A stretch of 34,300 nt of DNA from Bacteroidaceae bacterium HV4-6-C5C (GTDB lineage Bacteria > Bacteroidota > Bacteroidia > Bacteroidales > Bacteroidaceae), in the NCBI GenBank assembly GCA_007896885.1, contig VOIU01000028.1, forward strand, positions 1-34,300, in the 5' to 3' direction. Position 1 is the stretch's first letter. Every line of letters begins with the position of its first letter. This document shows, one piece after another, positions 1 through 8,910 of this stretch. Both the position numbers and the translations under genes were made by a program. The notes under the pieces are model-generated. The model did not search any database. It was not told the DNA's origin and saw nothing but the letters and a program-made list of their open reading frames with translations.

Positions 1-276
1 CGAATGCTCAAGGAAAGGCGTCAAGTCCAATGACAGGACCCGGTTAAGTAACCGGAGAGATACCTCACGAGGCAAAAGATGTCTTTAATTTCAGATTATT
101 CGAATTCTCTCTTGAAAATAGAGCAAGAATAGGCATAACTTAGAAAGATCTCTTATTCTGTTGATTTATAGGGCTAAACGCTCTAATCTATTTATTTGTA
201 TTGTGATATTTAGGAGATCTTAAAACCTATTAAGTTATAGAATGAAATATTTAATGGTAAAAAAGTAACTGTTTTA
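1..276. other. Unresolved left edge, possible RNA or gene tail, then AT-rich spacer
   Basis: Bases 1 to about 85 are less AT-rich than what follows and contain three adjacent short stem-loops: GTCC/GGAC (near 26-38), CCGGTT-AAGT-AACCGG (40-55) and CCTC/GAGG (near 63-72). This could be the 3' end of a structured RNA cut by the window edge. It could also be the end of a coding region: one frame stays open from base 3 to a TAA at 43-45, another from base 2 to about 104. Neither peptide is recognisable, so no call is made. Bases 105-276 are AT-rich with no gene, clear hairpin or terminator that I can support. Confidence 0.3.
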
Positions 277-307
277 TTTGTTGAAAACGAAATAATCTAT
301 AACTTTG
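277..307 (+). promoter_or_regulatory. Bacteroides-type promoter of the leu operon
   Basis: A -33 TTTG lies at 277-280 and a -7 TAACTTTG (TAnnTTTG) at 300-307, separated by 19 bp. This is the spacing expected for the Bacteroidetes primary sigma factor. Transcription would start near 314, about 15 nt before the leader-peptide ATG at 329, so the whole attenuator would be transcribed. Confidence 0.75.
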
Positions 308-328
308 CATCGATAAAAAGAAAAAGAT

Positions 329-412
329 ATGATGTACGTATTTACATATATTCTACTATGTGGTATTATTATTCTACTAGCAAAGTTTGGTGGAAGTGAG
401 TGCTGTGCGTGA
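329..412 (+). CDS. Leader peptide of the leu operon (27 aa, Leu/Ile-rich)
   Basis: This short ORF runs from ATG ATG at 329 to TGA at 410-412. Its core is YILLCGIIILLAK, with four leucines all encoded by CTA (353-358 and 374-379) and four isoleucines all encoded by ATT (350-352 and 365-373). The main body of leuA uses mostly TTG, CTT, TTA and CTG for leucine, so CTA looks like a deliberately slow codon. It sits between a good promoter and an intrinsic terminator, directly ahead of leuA. The product itself probably has no function; ribosome progress through it would set the fate of transcription. The hydrophobic run could suggest a membrane micropeptide, but the codon choice and flanking RNA structures favour a leader peptide. 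Confidence 0.8.
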   Translation: MMYVFTYILLCGIIILLAKFGGSECCA

Positions 413-455
413 ATATATGTAATATATCAAAAATATAAAAGCCTTTCTCACTTCC
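392..455 (+). promoter_or_regulatory. Predicted antiterminator pairing of the leu attenuator
   Basis: GGAAGTGAG at 392-400, inside the last third of the leader ORF, is perfectly complementary to CTCACTTCC at 447-455. The second segment overlaps the 5' arm and loop of the terminator hairpin, so the two structures exclude each other. A ribosome stalled on the Leu/Ile codons (350-379) would leave 392-400 free to pair, allowing read-through. A ribosome reaching the stop at 410-412 would cover it and free the terminator. Confidence 0.75.
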
Positions 456-474
456 TTGTGTGAAAGGCTTTTTT
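437..474 (+). terminator. Intrinsic terminator (attenuator) ahead of leuA
   Basis: The arms GCCTTTCTCAC (441-451) and GTGTGAAAGGC (458-468) form an 11-position stem with one T-T mismatch and a 6-nt loop. A-tract bases 437-440 extend it against the U-run at 469-474. It lies 30 nt upstream of leuA and after no full-length gene, which is the position of an attenuator rather than an end-of-operon terminator. Confidence 0.85.
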
Positions 475-504
475 AATGAATATAATTCAATATAAGATAT
501 AAAT

Positions 505-2001
505 ATGAGTGATAAATTGTTTATTTTCGATACAACACTTCGTGATGGTGAACAAGTGCCTGGATGCCAACTGAACACGGTAGAAAAAATTCAGGTTGCT
601 AAAGCTTTGGAAGTATTGGGAGTTGATGTAATTGAGGCTGGGTTCCCTATTTCAAGTCCTGGAGATTTTAACTCGGTTATTGAAATATCCAAAGCGGTAA
701 CGTGGCCTACTATTTGTGCCTTAACTAGGGCTGTTCAAAAAGATATTGATGTGGCAGTTGATGCACTGAAATATGCAAAGCATAAACGAATTCATACGGG
801 TATTGGTACTTCAGATTCTCATATTAAATATAAATTTAATGCGACTCGTGAAGAAATTATAGAGCGTGCTGTAGCAGCAGTGAAATATGCACGCAAGTAT
901 GTGGATGATGTTGAGTTCTATGCGGAAGATGCCGGTCGTACTGATAATGAATATCTTGCACGCGTTGTTGAAGCGGTTATTAAAGCTGGAGCGACAGTAG
1001 TGAATATTCCTGATACAACGGGTTATTGCTTGCCATCTGAATATGGTGCCAAAATTAAATATTTGGTGGAGCATGTAAGCAATATTGATAAGGCAATTAT
1101 CTCAACTCATTGCCATAATGACTTAGGTATGGCTACAGCTAATACTATGGCTGGAGTACTGAATGGTGCCCGTCAGGTTGAAGTGACAATTAATGGAATT
1201 GGAGAGCGCGCCGGTAATACGGCTCTTGAAGAAATCGCCATGATTATCAAGTGTCATAAGGATATTGATATTGAAACGAATATCAATACACAAAAAATTT
1301 ATCCGATAAGTCGTATGGTTTCCAGCCTGATGAATATGCCGGTACAACCTAATAAAGCAATTGTAGGACGTAATGCCTTTGCTCATTCATCAGGTATTCA
1401 CCAAGACGGTGTGTTGAAGAATGTCCAAACTTATGAGATTATTAATCCCCATGATGTAGGAATAGATGATAATTCGATTGTATTGACGGCACGGAGCGGT
1501 CGCGCAGCATTGAAAAGCCGGTTAGTGGCACTTGGAGTAGATCTTGATCAGGGTAAGTTGGATAAAGTATATGAAGAGTTTTTGAAATTGGCGGATAAAA
1601 AGAAAGATATTAACGATGATGATATTCTTGTTTTGGCAGGAGCTGATCGTTCGATAAATCATCGGATAAAATTGGAATATCTCCAGGTAACTAGTGGCTT
1701 TGGTGTGCGTCCGGTAGCCAGTCTTTGTCTGAATATATCCGGTGAGAAGTTTGACGCTTGTGCAAATGGAAACGGTCCAGTTGATGCCGCAATAAAAGCA
1801 TTGAAAAAAATCATAGATCGTCATATGACTCTAAAGGAATTTACAATTCAAGCAATCAATAAAGGCAGCGATGATATCGGAAAAGTTCACATGCAAGTGG
1901 AATATGACAATCATATTTATTACGGTTTCGGAGCGAATACCGATATTGTGACTGCTTCAGTTGAAGCATATATTGATTGTATCAATAAGTTTAAAATCTG
2001 A
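505..2001 (+). CDS. leuA: 2-isopropylmalate synthase
   Basis: Condenses acetyl-CoA with 2-oxoisovalerate, the first committed step of leucine synthesis. The 498-aa length fits the family. The N-terminal TIM-barrel HMGL-like domain carries TTLRDGEQ (residues 10-17, with R13 and D14), the [10 protein letters not shown] segment near 95-104 typical of true LeuA enzymes, THCHND at 201-206 (metal-binding His202 and His204) and GIGERAGN at 231-238. The C-terminal part, from about residue 365, looks like the LeuA allosteric domain that binds leucine, so feedback inhibition is likely. It is the first gene of a five-gene operon and lies just downstream of the attenuator. The start at 505 follows the terminator and has no strong Shine-Dalgarno, as is usual here. 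Confidence 0.96.
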   Translation: MSDKLFIFDTTLRDGEQVPGCQLNTVEKIQVAKALEVLGVDVIEAGFPISSPGDFNSVIEISKAVTWPTICALTRAVQKDIDVAVDALKYAKHKRIHTGIGTSDSHIKYKFNATREEIIERAVAAVKYARKYVDDVEFYAEDAGRTDNEYLARVVEAVIKAGATVVNIPDTTGYCLPSEYGAKIKYLVEHVSNIDKAIISTHCHNDLGMATANTMAGVLNGARQVEVTINGIGERAGNTALEEIAMIIKCHKDIDIETNINTQKIYPISRMVSSLMNMPVQPNKAIVGRNAFAHSSGIHQDGVLKNVQTYEIINPHDVGIDDNSIVLTARSGRAALKSRLVALGVDLDQGKLDKVYEEFLKLADKKKDINDDDILVLAGADRSINHRIKLEYLQVTSGFGVRPVASLCLNISGEKFDACANGNGPVDAAIKALKKIIDRHMTLKEFTIQAINKGSDDIGKVHMQVEYDNHIYYGFGANTDIVTASVEAYIDCINKFKI

Positions 2002-2044
2002 TTCTCAAAGGAAATAGTGAAGTATAAATTTTAATAGACTAGCG

Positions 2045-3439
2045 ATGAATACATTATTTGATAAAATATGGGATGCTCATGTAGTACAGAATGTACAGGA
2101 TGGTCCAACTCAACTTTATATAGACAGGCTATATTGCCATGAAGTAACCAGTCCACAAGCTTTTGCTGGATTGAAAGATAGGGATATTAAATGTTTTCGG
2201 CCAGAAAAGATATTCTGTATGCCCGATCATAATACACCTACTCATGACCAAGATAAACCAATAGAAGACCCGATTTCTAAAGTTCAGGTGGATACACTGG
2301 AACGTAATGCAAAGGATTTCGGTCTGAAACATTTTGGTATGATGGATACTAAAAACGGAATAATTCATGTCGTAGGGCCTGAACGTGGGTTGACCTTGCC
2401 GGGCATGACTATTGTATGTGGAGACTCACATACTTCTACTCATGGTGCATTGGGAGCCGTTGCATTCGGAATTGGAACCAGTGAAGTGGAAATGGTTATG
2501 GCTTCCCAGTGTATTTTACAAAGCCGCCCGAAGTCAATGCATATTGTCGTTAAAGGCAAGTTGGGCGAAGGTGTCACAGCCAAAGATTTGGCTTTGTATA
2601 TGATGTCTAAAATGACAACAAGTGGTGCCACTGGTTATTTTGTGGAATATGCGGGCGAGGCTGTAAGTGCCTTATCAATGGAAGGTCGTTTGACTTTGTG
2701 TAACTTGAGCATAGAAATGGGGGCTCGCGGTGGAATGGTAGCTCCTGATGAAGTAACATTTGAATATATAAAGGGGCGTGAGTATGCTCCTAAGGGTGAT
2801 GAATGGGAGAAAGCATTGGCCTATTGGAAAACATTAAAAAGTGGTAATGATGCTGTATTTGATAAAGAAGTGATATTTGATGCTGCTGATATTGAACCAA
2901 TGATTACTTATGGAACAAATCCCGGTATGGGTATGGGCATTACTGCTCATATTCCTACATTGGAAAGTATAAATGAAGCTGCACAGGCATCCTTTAAAAA
3001 ATCTCTTGATTATATGGGCTTCCAACCCGGTGAAGCATTGTTGGGTAAAAAGATTGACTATGTCTTTTTGGGTGCTTGTACTAATGGTCGAATTGAAGAC
3101 TTCCGCAAGTTTGCTTCGATGGTAAAAGGCCATAAGAAAGCTGATCATGTGGTAGCTTGGCTTGTTCCGGGTTCGTGGATGGTTGATGCTCAGATTCGTA
3201 AAGAAGGGATTGATAAAGTACTTGAAGAAGCCGGTTTTGCTATTCGTCAGCCGGGTTGTTCCGCCTGCCTTGCTATGAATGATGATAAAGTTCCGGCAGG
3301 TAAGTATGCCGTTTCTACCAGCAACCGTAATTTTGAAGGACGTCAGGGCCCAGGCTCCAGAACTCTATTAGCAAGTCCTTTGGTAGCTGCTGCTGCTGCA
3401 ATAACAGGAGTGGTAACAGATCCGAGAGAACTTCTTTGA
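2045..3439 (+). CDS. leuC: 3-isopropylmalate dehydratase large subunit
   Basis: The aconitase-family large subunit that, with LeuD, isomerises 2- to 3-isopropylmalate. It would also convert citramalate to methylmalate if the neighbouring CimA is active. At 464 aa it has the expected length. The [13 protein letters not shown] block lies at 125-137, and the three [4Fe-4S] ligands are visible as Cys345 (GACTNGR), Cys405 and Cys408 (PGCSAC). It starts 43 nt after leuA with no intervening terminator, so it should be co-transcribed. Confidence 0.96.
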   Translation: MNTLFDKIWDAHVVQNVQDGPTQLYIDRLYCHEVTSPQAFAGLKDRDIKCFRPEKIFCMPDHNTPTHDQDKPIEDPISKVQVDTLERNAKDFGLKHFGMMDTKNGIIHVVGPERGLTLPGMTIVCGDSHTSTHGALGAVAFGIGTSEVEMVMASQCILQSRPKSMHIVVKGKLGEGVTAKDLALYMMSKMTTSGATGYFVEYAGEAVSALSMEGRLTLCNLSIEMGARGGMVAPDEVTFEYIKGREYAPKGDEWEKALAYWKTLKSGNDAVFDKEVIFDAADIEPMITYGTNPGMGMGITAHIPTLESINEAAQASFKKSLDYMGFQPGEALLGKKIDYVFLGACTNGRIEDFRKFASMVKGHKKADHVVAWLVPGSWMVDAQIRKEGIDKVLEEAGFAIRQPGCSACLAMNDDKVPAGKYAVSTSNRNFEGRQGPGSRTLLASPLVAAAAAITGVVTDPRELL

Positions 3440-3510
3440 TATAAAGAGTTCAAATTGCATACTATTTATTCTTTTGTCAAAAAGTCAAATCGTAAAAAAG
3501 AAATTAGAAA

Positions 3511-4104
3511 ATGAAACAAAAATTTGATATTATAACCAGTACATGTATTCCTCTTCCATTGGAGAATGTAGATACAGATCAAATCATACCTGCCCGTTTC
3601 TTAAAGGCTACAACCAAAGAAGGATTTGGAGAAAATTTATTTCGTGATTGGCGTTATGATAAGCAAGGAAATAAGATTGAATCATTTGTATTGAATGATC
3701 CTACATATAGCGGACAGATATTGGTTGCAGGAAAGAACTTTGGCTCAGGATCTAGTCGCGAGCATGCTGCTTGGGCTATAGCTGGTTTTGGTTTTCGGGT
3801 TGTGGTCAGTAGCTTTTTTGCAGATATCCACAAAAATAATGAACTAAATAACTTTGTTCTTCCGGTAGTCGTAAGTGAAGCTTTTTTGGCGGAGTTGTTT
3901 GATTCGATATTTAAAGATCCGAAAACTGTTGTTGAAGTGAATCTTCCTCAACAGACTATCACAAACAAAGCAACTGGGAAAAATGAAACATTTGAGATTA
4001 ATGCGTACAAAAAACACTGTTTAATGAATGGATTGGACGACATTGATTTCTTACTTGAGAATAAAGATAAAATAGTAGCTTGGGAGAAAAAGCATGAAGC
4101 GTAA
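3511..4104 (+). CDS. leuD: 3-isopropylmalate dehydratase small subunit
   Basis: The swivelling aconitase C-terminal-type subunit that partners LeuC. At 197 aa it matches the usual LeuD length. Motifs are DTDQIIPARFL at 21-31 and GKNFGSGSSREHA at 74-86, the substrate-binding loop. It lies 71 nt after leuC, and its last 11 nt overlap the start of the next gene, which suggests translational coupling of the isomerase to the synthase that follows. Confidence 0.95.
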   Translation: MKQKFDIITSTCIPLPLENVDTDQIIPARFLKATTKEGFGENLFRDWRYDKQGNKIESFVLNDPTYSGQILVAGKNFGSGSSREHAAWAIAGFGFRVVVSSFFADIHKNNELNNFVLPVVVSEAFLAELFDSIFKDPKTVVEVNLPQQTITNKATGKNETFEINAYKKHCLMNGLDDIDFLLENKDKIVAWEKKHEA

Positions 4105-5644
4105 TCATCCGAGGATAGAGATTATGGACACTACACTGCGTGATGGTGAACAAACCAGTGGTGTGTCTTTTGTGCCTCATGAAAAATTGATGATAGCCCG
4201 TTTATTGCTTGAAGATTTGAAGGTGGATCGGGTGGAAGTTGCTTCCGCCCGGGTTTCAGACGGTGAGTTTGATGCAGTAAAAATGATATGCGATTGGGCT
4301 GCCAGGCGTAGTCTGCTTTCTAAAGTCGAGGTCTTGGGATTTGTTGATGGACATACTTCGGTGGATTGGATACATGCCACGGGATGCAGGGTTATAAATT
4401 TGCTTTGTAAGGGTTCTTTAAAGCATTGCACTTTTCAACTGAAGAAAACGCCCGAAGAGCATATTGAAAATATCTTGGCTGTTGTGGATTATGCTAATGA
4501 GTCCGGCTTGGAAGTTAATGTTTATCTTGAAGATTGGAGCAATGGGATGAAAGACTCTCCCGAATATGTTTTTCAATTGGTAGATGCTTTGATCAACTCG
4601 GAAATTAAACGATATATGCTACCTGATACATTGGGCATACTGAACCCATTACAGGTGATTGAATACATGAGAAAAATGCTCAAGCGCTATCCCCATGTCC
4701 ATTTTGATTTTCACGCTCATAACGATTATGATCTGGCGGTAAGTAATGTTCTTGCTGCAGTACTCAGTGGGGCAAAAGGATTGCATACTACAATAAATGG
4801 ATTGGGGGAGCGTGCCGGTAATGCTCCGCTTGCAAGTGTACAAGCTATACTCCATGATCATTTCGCTGCTAAAACCAATATTGACGAAAGCCGGTTGAAT
4901 GAGGTGAGTCGTGTAGTGGAATCTTATTCGGGTATCATGATTCCGGCTAATAAGCCTATTGTCGGCGAGAATGTCTTTACTCAGGTGGCCGGTGTACATG
5001 CTGATGGAGACAATAAAAGTAATCTTTATTGCAATGACTTGCTACCTGAGCGTTTCGGACGGAAGCGTGAATATGCTTTGGGCAAAAATAGCGGGAAAGC
5101 CAATATACGCAAGAATCTTGAAGACTTAGGACTGGACTTGGATGAACAGTCTATGAGGAAGGTCACGGAGCGTATCATCGAATTGGGAGATAAGAAGGAG
5201 TTGGTAACCCAGGAAGATCTGCCTTACATCGTATCCGACGTGTTGAAGCATAGCGTAATGAATGAAAGAGTAAATCTGAAGAGTTATATTGTAAATCTAG
5301 CTTATGGTTTAAAACCAATGGCTACTTTGAAGATTGAGATCAATGGTAAAGAGTATGAGGCAAGTTCTAGTGGTGACGGACAATATGACGCTTTTGTACG
5401 GGCTTTACGCAAAGTATATAAGACAAGCCTCGGGCGTAAATTTCCGATGCTGACTAATTACGCGGTTAGCATTCCTCCCGGAGGCCGAACTGATGCGTTT
5501 GTTCAAACGGTTATTACATGGAACTTTGAAGATAAAGTATTTCGTACCCGTGGGTTGGATGCCGACCAAACGGAAGCTGCTATTAAAGCAACGGTGAAAA
5601 TGCTCAATATCATAGAGTCGACATACGAACAAGAGAAAGAATAA
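4094..5644 (+). CDS. cimA: (R)-citramalate synthase, Leptospira CimA type
   Basis: A second LeuA-family synthase (516 aa), predicted to condense pyruvate with acetyl-CoA to (R)-citramalate, the entry to threonine-independent isoleucine synthesis. It resembles Leptospira interrogans CimA over its whole length, for example [11 protein letters not shown] and [11 protein letters not shown]. As I recall that enzyme's numbering, its key residues fall at the same positions here: Arg16, Asp17, Glu146, Thr179, His207 and His209, and the pyruvate-pocket residues Leu81, Leu104 and Tyr144. The true LeuA at the head of the operon instead has the HTGIGTSD segment. A C-terminal allosteric domain is present, by analogy an isoleucine sensor. 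The 11-nt overlap with leuD and the 32-nt gap to leuB place it inside the operon. A second isopropylmalate synthase is the main alternative. Confidence 0.85.
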   Translation: MKRNHPRIEIMDTTLRDGEQTSGVSFVPHEKLMIARLLLEDLKVDRVEVASARVSDGEFDAVKMICDWAARRSLLSKVEVLGFVDGHTSVDWIHATGCRVINLLCKGSLKHCTFQLKKTPEEHIENILAVVDYANESGLEVNVYLEDWSNGMKDSPEYVFQLVDALINSEIKRYMLPDTLGILNPLQVIEYMRKMLKRYPHVHFDFHAHNDYDLAVSNVLAAVLSGAKGLHTTINGLGERAGNAPLASVQAILHDHFAAKTNIDESRLNEVSRVVESYSGIMIPANKPIVGENVFTQVAGVHADGDNKSNLYCNDLLPERFGRKREYALGKNSGKANIRKNLEDLGLDLDEQSMRKVTERIIELGDKKELVTQEDLPYIVSDVLKHSVMNERVNLKSYIVNLAYGLKPMATLKIEINGKEYEASSSGDGQYDAFVRALRKVYKTSLGRKFPMLTNYAVSIPPGGRTDAFVQTVITWNFEDKVFRTRGLDADQTEAAIKATVKMLNIIESTYEQEKE

Positions 5645-5676
5645 CATTAATCATTAGTACAAAAATAAAAAAGAAT

Positions 5677-6738
5677 ATGGATTTTAAAATTGCAGTGTTG
5701 GTCGGTGATGGTATAGGTCCTGAAATATCGGTGGTAGGCGTTGATGTGATGTCTGCCGTTTGTGAGAAATTCGGACATGGAGTAAGTTATGAATATGCCA
5801 TCTGTGGTGCAGACGCTATAGATAAAGTTGGTGATCCGTTTCCGGAAGCGACTTATCAAGCTTGTAAAAGCGCTGATGCCGTATTATTTTCGGCGGTAGG
5901 TGATCCGAAGTTTGACAATGATCCTACAGCAAAGGTTCGTCCTGAACAAGGTTTGCTTGCCATGCGTAAGAAATTAGGCTTATTTGCAAATATTCGTCCT
6001 GTACAAACATTTAAGTGTCTGCTTTATAAATCACCCTTACGTGCAGAGTTGGTAGACGGAGCTGATTTCCTTTGTATCCGTGAATTAACAGGTGGAATGT
6101 ATTTTGGTGAGAAATATCAGGATAATGATAAAGCTTACGACACCAATTTGTATACGCGTCCTGAAATAGAACGTATATTAAAGGTTGGTTTTGAATATGC
6201 CATGAAGCGTAATAAACACCTTACGGTGGTGGATAAAGCTAATGTTCTTGCAAGTAGCCGTCTCTGGAGGCAAATTGCGCAGGAAATGGCTCCTCAATAT
6301 CCGGAAGTTACAACCGACTATATGTATGTGGACAATGCTGCCATGCGTATGATTCAAGAACCTAAATTCTTCGATGTAATGGTTACAGAAAACACCTTTG
6401 GTGATATTTTGACGGATGAGGGATCTTGTATCAGCGGTTCTATGGGATTGTTACCATCTGCTTCTACCGGCGAGAGTACTCCGGTATTTGAACCGATTCA
6501 TGGTTCATGGCCACAAGCAAAAGGATTGAATATTGCTAACCCACTAGCTCAGATTTTGTCTGTTGCGATGTTATTCGAGTACTTTGATATGAAAGCGGAA
6601 GGTGCGTTGATTCGCAAAGCAGTAGATGCTTCATTGGACGCAAATGTCCGTACACCTGAGATACAAGTGGAAGGCGGAGCAAAATATGGGACAAAAGAAA
6701 TAGGAGAGTGGATTGTAGATTATATAAAGCAAAATTAA
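5677..6738 (+). CDS. leuB: 3-isopropylmalate dehydrogenase
   Basis: NAD-dependent oxidative decarboxylase that yields 2-oxoisocaproate, and probably also 2-oxobutyrate from methylmalate in the citramalate route. It is 353 aa with GDGIGPE at 10-16, a [12 protein letters not shown] block, [12 protein letters not shown] with the metal-binding acidic residues, and an NAD-loop region reading [18 protein letters not shown]. That loop differs from the GSAPDIAGK form of enterobacterial LeuB but keeps the flanking GS and NIANP. It is the last gene of the operon and is followed by a terminator. Confidence 0.95.
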   Translation: MDFKIAVLVGDGIGPEISVVGVDVMSAVCEKFGHGVSYEYAICGADAIDKVGDPFPEATYQACKSADAVLFSAVGDPKFDNDPTAKVRPEQGLLAMRKKLGLFANIRPVQTFKCLLYKSPLRAELVDGADFLCIRELTGGMYFGEKYQDNDKAYDTNLYTRPEIERILKVGFEYAMKRNKHLTVVDKANVLASSRLWRQIAQEMAPQYPEVTTDYMYVDNAAMRMIQEPKFFDVMVTENTFGDILTDEGSCISGSMGLLPSASTGESTPVFEPIHGSWPQAKGLNIANPLAQILSVAMLFEYFDMKAEGALIRKAVDASLDANVRTPEIQVEGGAKYGTKEIGEWIVDYIKQN

Positions 6739-6773
6739 TTTCCAAACAGTTTCTAATATTTATCTTATATACT

Positions 6774-6800
6774 AGCCGGATCGATAAGAGCCGGCTTTTT
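6774..6800 (+). terminator. Terminator of the leu operon
   Basis: AGCCGG (6774-6779) pairs with CCGGCT (6791-6796) across an 11-nt loop and runs into five Ts. It lies 36 nt after the leuB stop. Confidence 0.7.
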
Positions 6801-6813
6801 ATATATATAAAGA

Positions 6814-7731
6814 TCAACTATTTTGCGTGGTATTACAGTTGCAGCTAGCTTCACAATGTTCATCAGATGTTTCGAATTCCAATGTTGCATGTTCTATATC
6901 AAATATCTTCAGTTGCTCTCGAATAAGGTGTTTTATTTCTTCCATGCGATTAGCTTCCTTTAATACAATATGTGCTGTTAGTGCATTCTCGGTGGTGCTT
7001 ATTGCCCATATATGTACGTGGTGTATATCGGTTACTCCCTCAATTGTTCGGATTGTTTTCACTACCTTTTGACTATCGATACCCGATGGAACACCATCGA
7101 GGGTTAGACGCAAACTATCATGGAGTAAGTTCCATGTGGAAATTAGTATCACAGTAGCTACCACCAACCCGATGATCGGGTCGATAATGTACCATCCCGT
7201 GTAACTTATAATGATGCCGGCAATTAAGACTCCGATTGAAACGAGTGCATCAGCTGCCATGTGGAGATAAGCTCCTTTTACGTTCAGGTCTTTTTCTTTG
7301 TCTTTCACAAATAAGAAAGCCGTGAATGCATTAATAAAAACTCCGACACCTGCTACCCATGCGATGGCTCCTCCGGGAACAGGCTCCGGATATCTGAGCT
7401 TGTGGACACTTTCTAAGATAATCGCACCTACAGCACCTAACAGGATAACAGCATTGAGTAAAGACACAAGAATAGTACTCTTCTTATATCCGTATGTATA
7501 GTTGCTGTTCGCCTTGATCTTAGCGAGTCGGAAGGCTATTAATGCCAATACAAGACTAACAACATCACTCAGATTGTGTCCTGCATCTGATAGCAGAGCG
7601 AGTGAATTAAACCAAAATCCGGCGCTAAATTCGGTGGCGACGAAAAACAGATTCAAAACTATGCCAATGATGAAGGCCTTATTTAGCGATTCTGTGTTGG
7701 CTGTATTGTGGTGATGATGTTCGTGTGTCAT
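6814..7731 (-). CDS. Cation diffusion facilitator (CDF) metal exporter
   Basis: A ZitB/CzcD-type proton-coupled exporter of Zn2+ or related divalent metals in the inner membrane. Using the ATG at 7731 gives 305 aa beginning MTHEHHHHN, with an SD-like TGAGGT just upstream; the frame is open further upstream but that extension is not CDF-like. Six hydrophobic segments are visible. The metal-site motifs are SDAGHNLSD (His52/Asp56) and HMAAD (His157/Asp161). A cytoplasmic C-terminal domain contains HHVHIW. The N-terminal His run and a Cys-rich tail (CEASCNC) are probable extra metal-binding ends. It converges on leuB. The metal specificity cannot be read from the sequence. Confidence 0.9.
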   Translation of the reverse strand: MTHEHHHHNTANTESLNKAFIIGIVLNLFFVATEFSAGFWFNSLALLSDAGHNLSDVVSLVLALIAFRLAKIKANSNYTYGYKKSTILVSLLNAVILLGAVGAIILESVHKLRYPEPVPGGAIAWVAGVGVFINAFTAFLFVKDKEKDLNVKGAYLHMAADALVSIGVLIAGIIISYTGWYIIDPIIGLVVATVILISTWNLLHDSLRLTLDGVPSGIDSQKVVKTIRTIEGVTDIHHVHIWAISTTENALTAHIVLKEANRMEEIKHLIREQLKIFDIEHATLEFETSDEHCEASCNCNTTQNS

Positions 7732-7816
7732 AACCTCAAGTGTTATATGTGTATAATGTTTAAGCAAAATTACGTGATAGAAATATAACAACGGAATATT
7801 CGAATAGTTTTTTGTC

Positions 7817-7824
7817 TATCTTTG
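7817..7824 (+). promoter_or_regulatory. Possible -7 element upstream of cysK
   Basis: TATCTTTG matches TAnnTTTG and lies 74 nt upstream of the cysK ATG at 7898, in the gap between two divergent genes. No clear TTTG is seen at the expected -33 distance. Confidence 0.4.
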
Positions 7825-7897
7825 GGGCATAATACCTATAAATAGGGATTATAACTACTGGTATTCAATAACACGGCTTATTAATTCTTTGATCGTT

Positions 7898-8848
7898 ATG
7901 GTGAAAATTGCCGAAAAACTGACAGATCTTATTGGTCATACGCCACTCATGAAAGTGTCTGGATATAGTAATAAATATGGTTTGAAGCGAGAGCTTATTG
8001 TTAAATTGGAATCATTCAATCCTGCTGGAAGTGTGAAAGATCGTGTGGCGCTTTCAATGATTGAGGATGCTGAAAAACGCGGGCTTCTTAAGCCGGGAGC
8101 TACAATAATAGAACCTACCAGCGGAAATACGGGAGTAGGCCTGGCTATGGTGGCTACAATAAAAGGATACCGCCTGATTCTTACCATGCCCGAAACCATG
8201 AGTTTGGAACGCCGTAATTTATTAAAAGCTTTTGGTGCCGATATTGTCCTGACAGACGGTATGGCGGGAATGGCTGGTTCTATTGCCAAGGCTCGTGAAT
8301 TAAATGCTGAAATCCCGGGATCGATAATTTTGCAACAGTTCGAAAATCCTGCCAACCCACAGGCCCACCTGCTTACTACAGGAGAAGAAATCTGGGATGA
8401 TACGGATGGAAAAGTTGATGTTTTTGTGGCCGGAGTTGGTACAGGAGGAACTGTGTGTGGGGTAGGGCGTGCATTAAAAAAATATAATCCTAATATTTAC
8501 ATTGTTGCAGTTGAACCGGAAGCTTCTCCAATTCTGGAAGGTGGAAAGCCCGGAACTCATCGTATACAGGGTATAGGTGCAAATTTTATTCCGGCTATTT
8601 ATGACCCTTCCGTCATCAATGAAGTATTTCCCGTTCCCGATGGCGAAGCTATTCGTGGCGGTCGCGACCTTGCTGCCACCGAAGGAGTATTGGCTGGCAT
8701 ATCATCCGGTGCCGCACTCTATGCAGCCCGGCAGATTGCTTTACGTCCGGAATTTGCCGATAAGCAGATTGTTGTCCTTCTTCCCGATACAGGTGAAAGA
8801 TATCTTTCTACGGAGCTGTTTGCTTTTGAAACTTATCCTTTGGAGTAG
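7898..8848 (+). CDS. cysK: Cysteine synthase (O-acetylserine sulfhydrylase)
   Basis: PLP enzyme joining O-acetylserine and sulfide to make cysteine. The 316-aa form from ATG 7898 is preferred over the in-frame TTG at 7889. Motifs are SFNPAGSVKDR with the PLP lysine Lys47, PTSGNTG at 74-79 (substrate loop), GVGTGGTVCGVGR (PLP phosphate loop) and a C-terminal LPDTGERYLST. These are standard for type A cysteine synthases; CysM is less likely but not excluded. It stands alone upstream of the TPR gene, with a 62-nt gap. Confidence 0.92.
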   Translation: MVKIAEKLTDLIGHTPLMKVSGYSNKYGLKRELIVKLESFNPAGSVKDRVALSMIEDAEKRGLLKPGATIIEPTSGNTGVGLAMVATIKGYRLILTMPETMSLERRNLLKAFGADIVLTDGMAGMAGSIAKARELNAEIPGSIILQQFENPANPQAHLLTTGEEIWDDTDGKVDVFVAGVGTGGTVCGVGRALKKYNPNIYIVAVEPEASPILEGGKPGTHRIQGIGANFIPAIYDPSVINEVFPVPDGEAIRGGRDLAATEGVLAGISSGAALYAARQIALRPEFADKQIVVLLPDTGERYLSTELFAFETYPLE

Positions 8849-8910
8849 GCTTCAATCTTTTACACTTAATGTTTTGTATTATTTTTAATTTAGTCGAATA
8901 AAATTATATC

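Noticed and set aside
7732..7791. N-terminal extension of the CDF transporter frame
   Set aside because: The extra 20 residues are not CDF-like, and the downstream ATG at 7731 has an SD-like sequence and a His-rich start typical of the family.
7936..8355. 139-codon minus-strand open frame opposite cysK
   Set aside because: Antisense to conserved PLP-enzyme motifs; no domain or promoter supports it.
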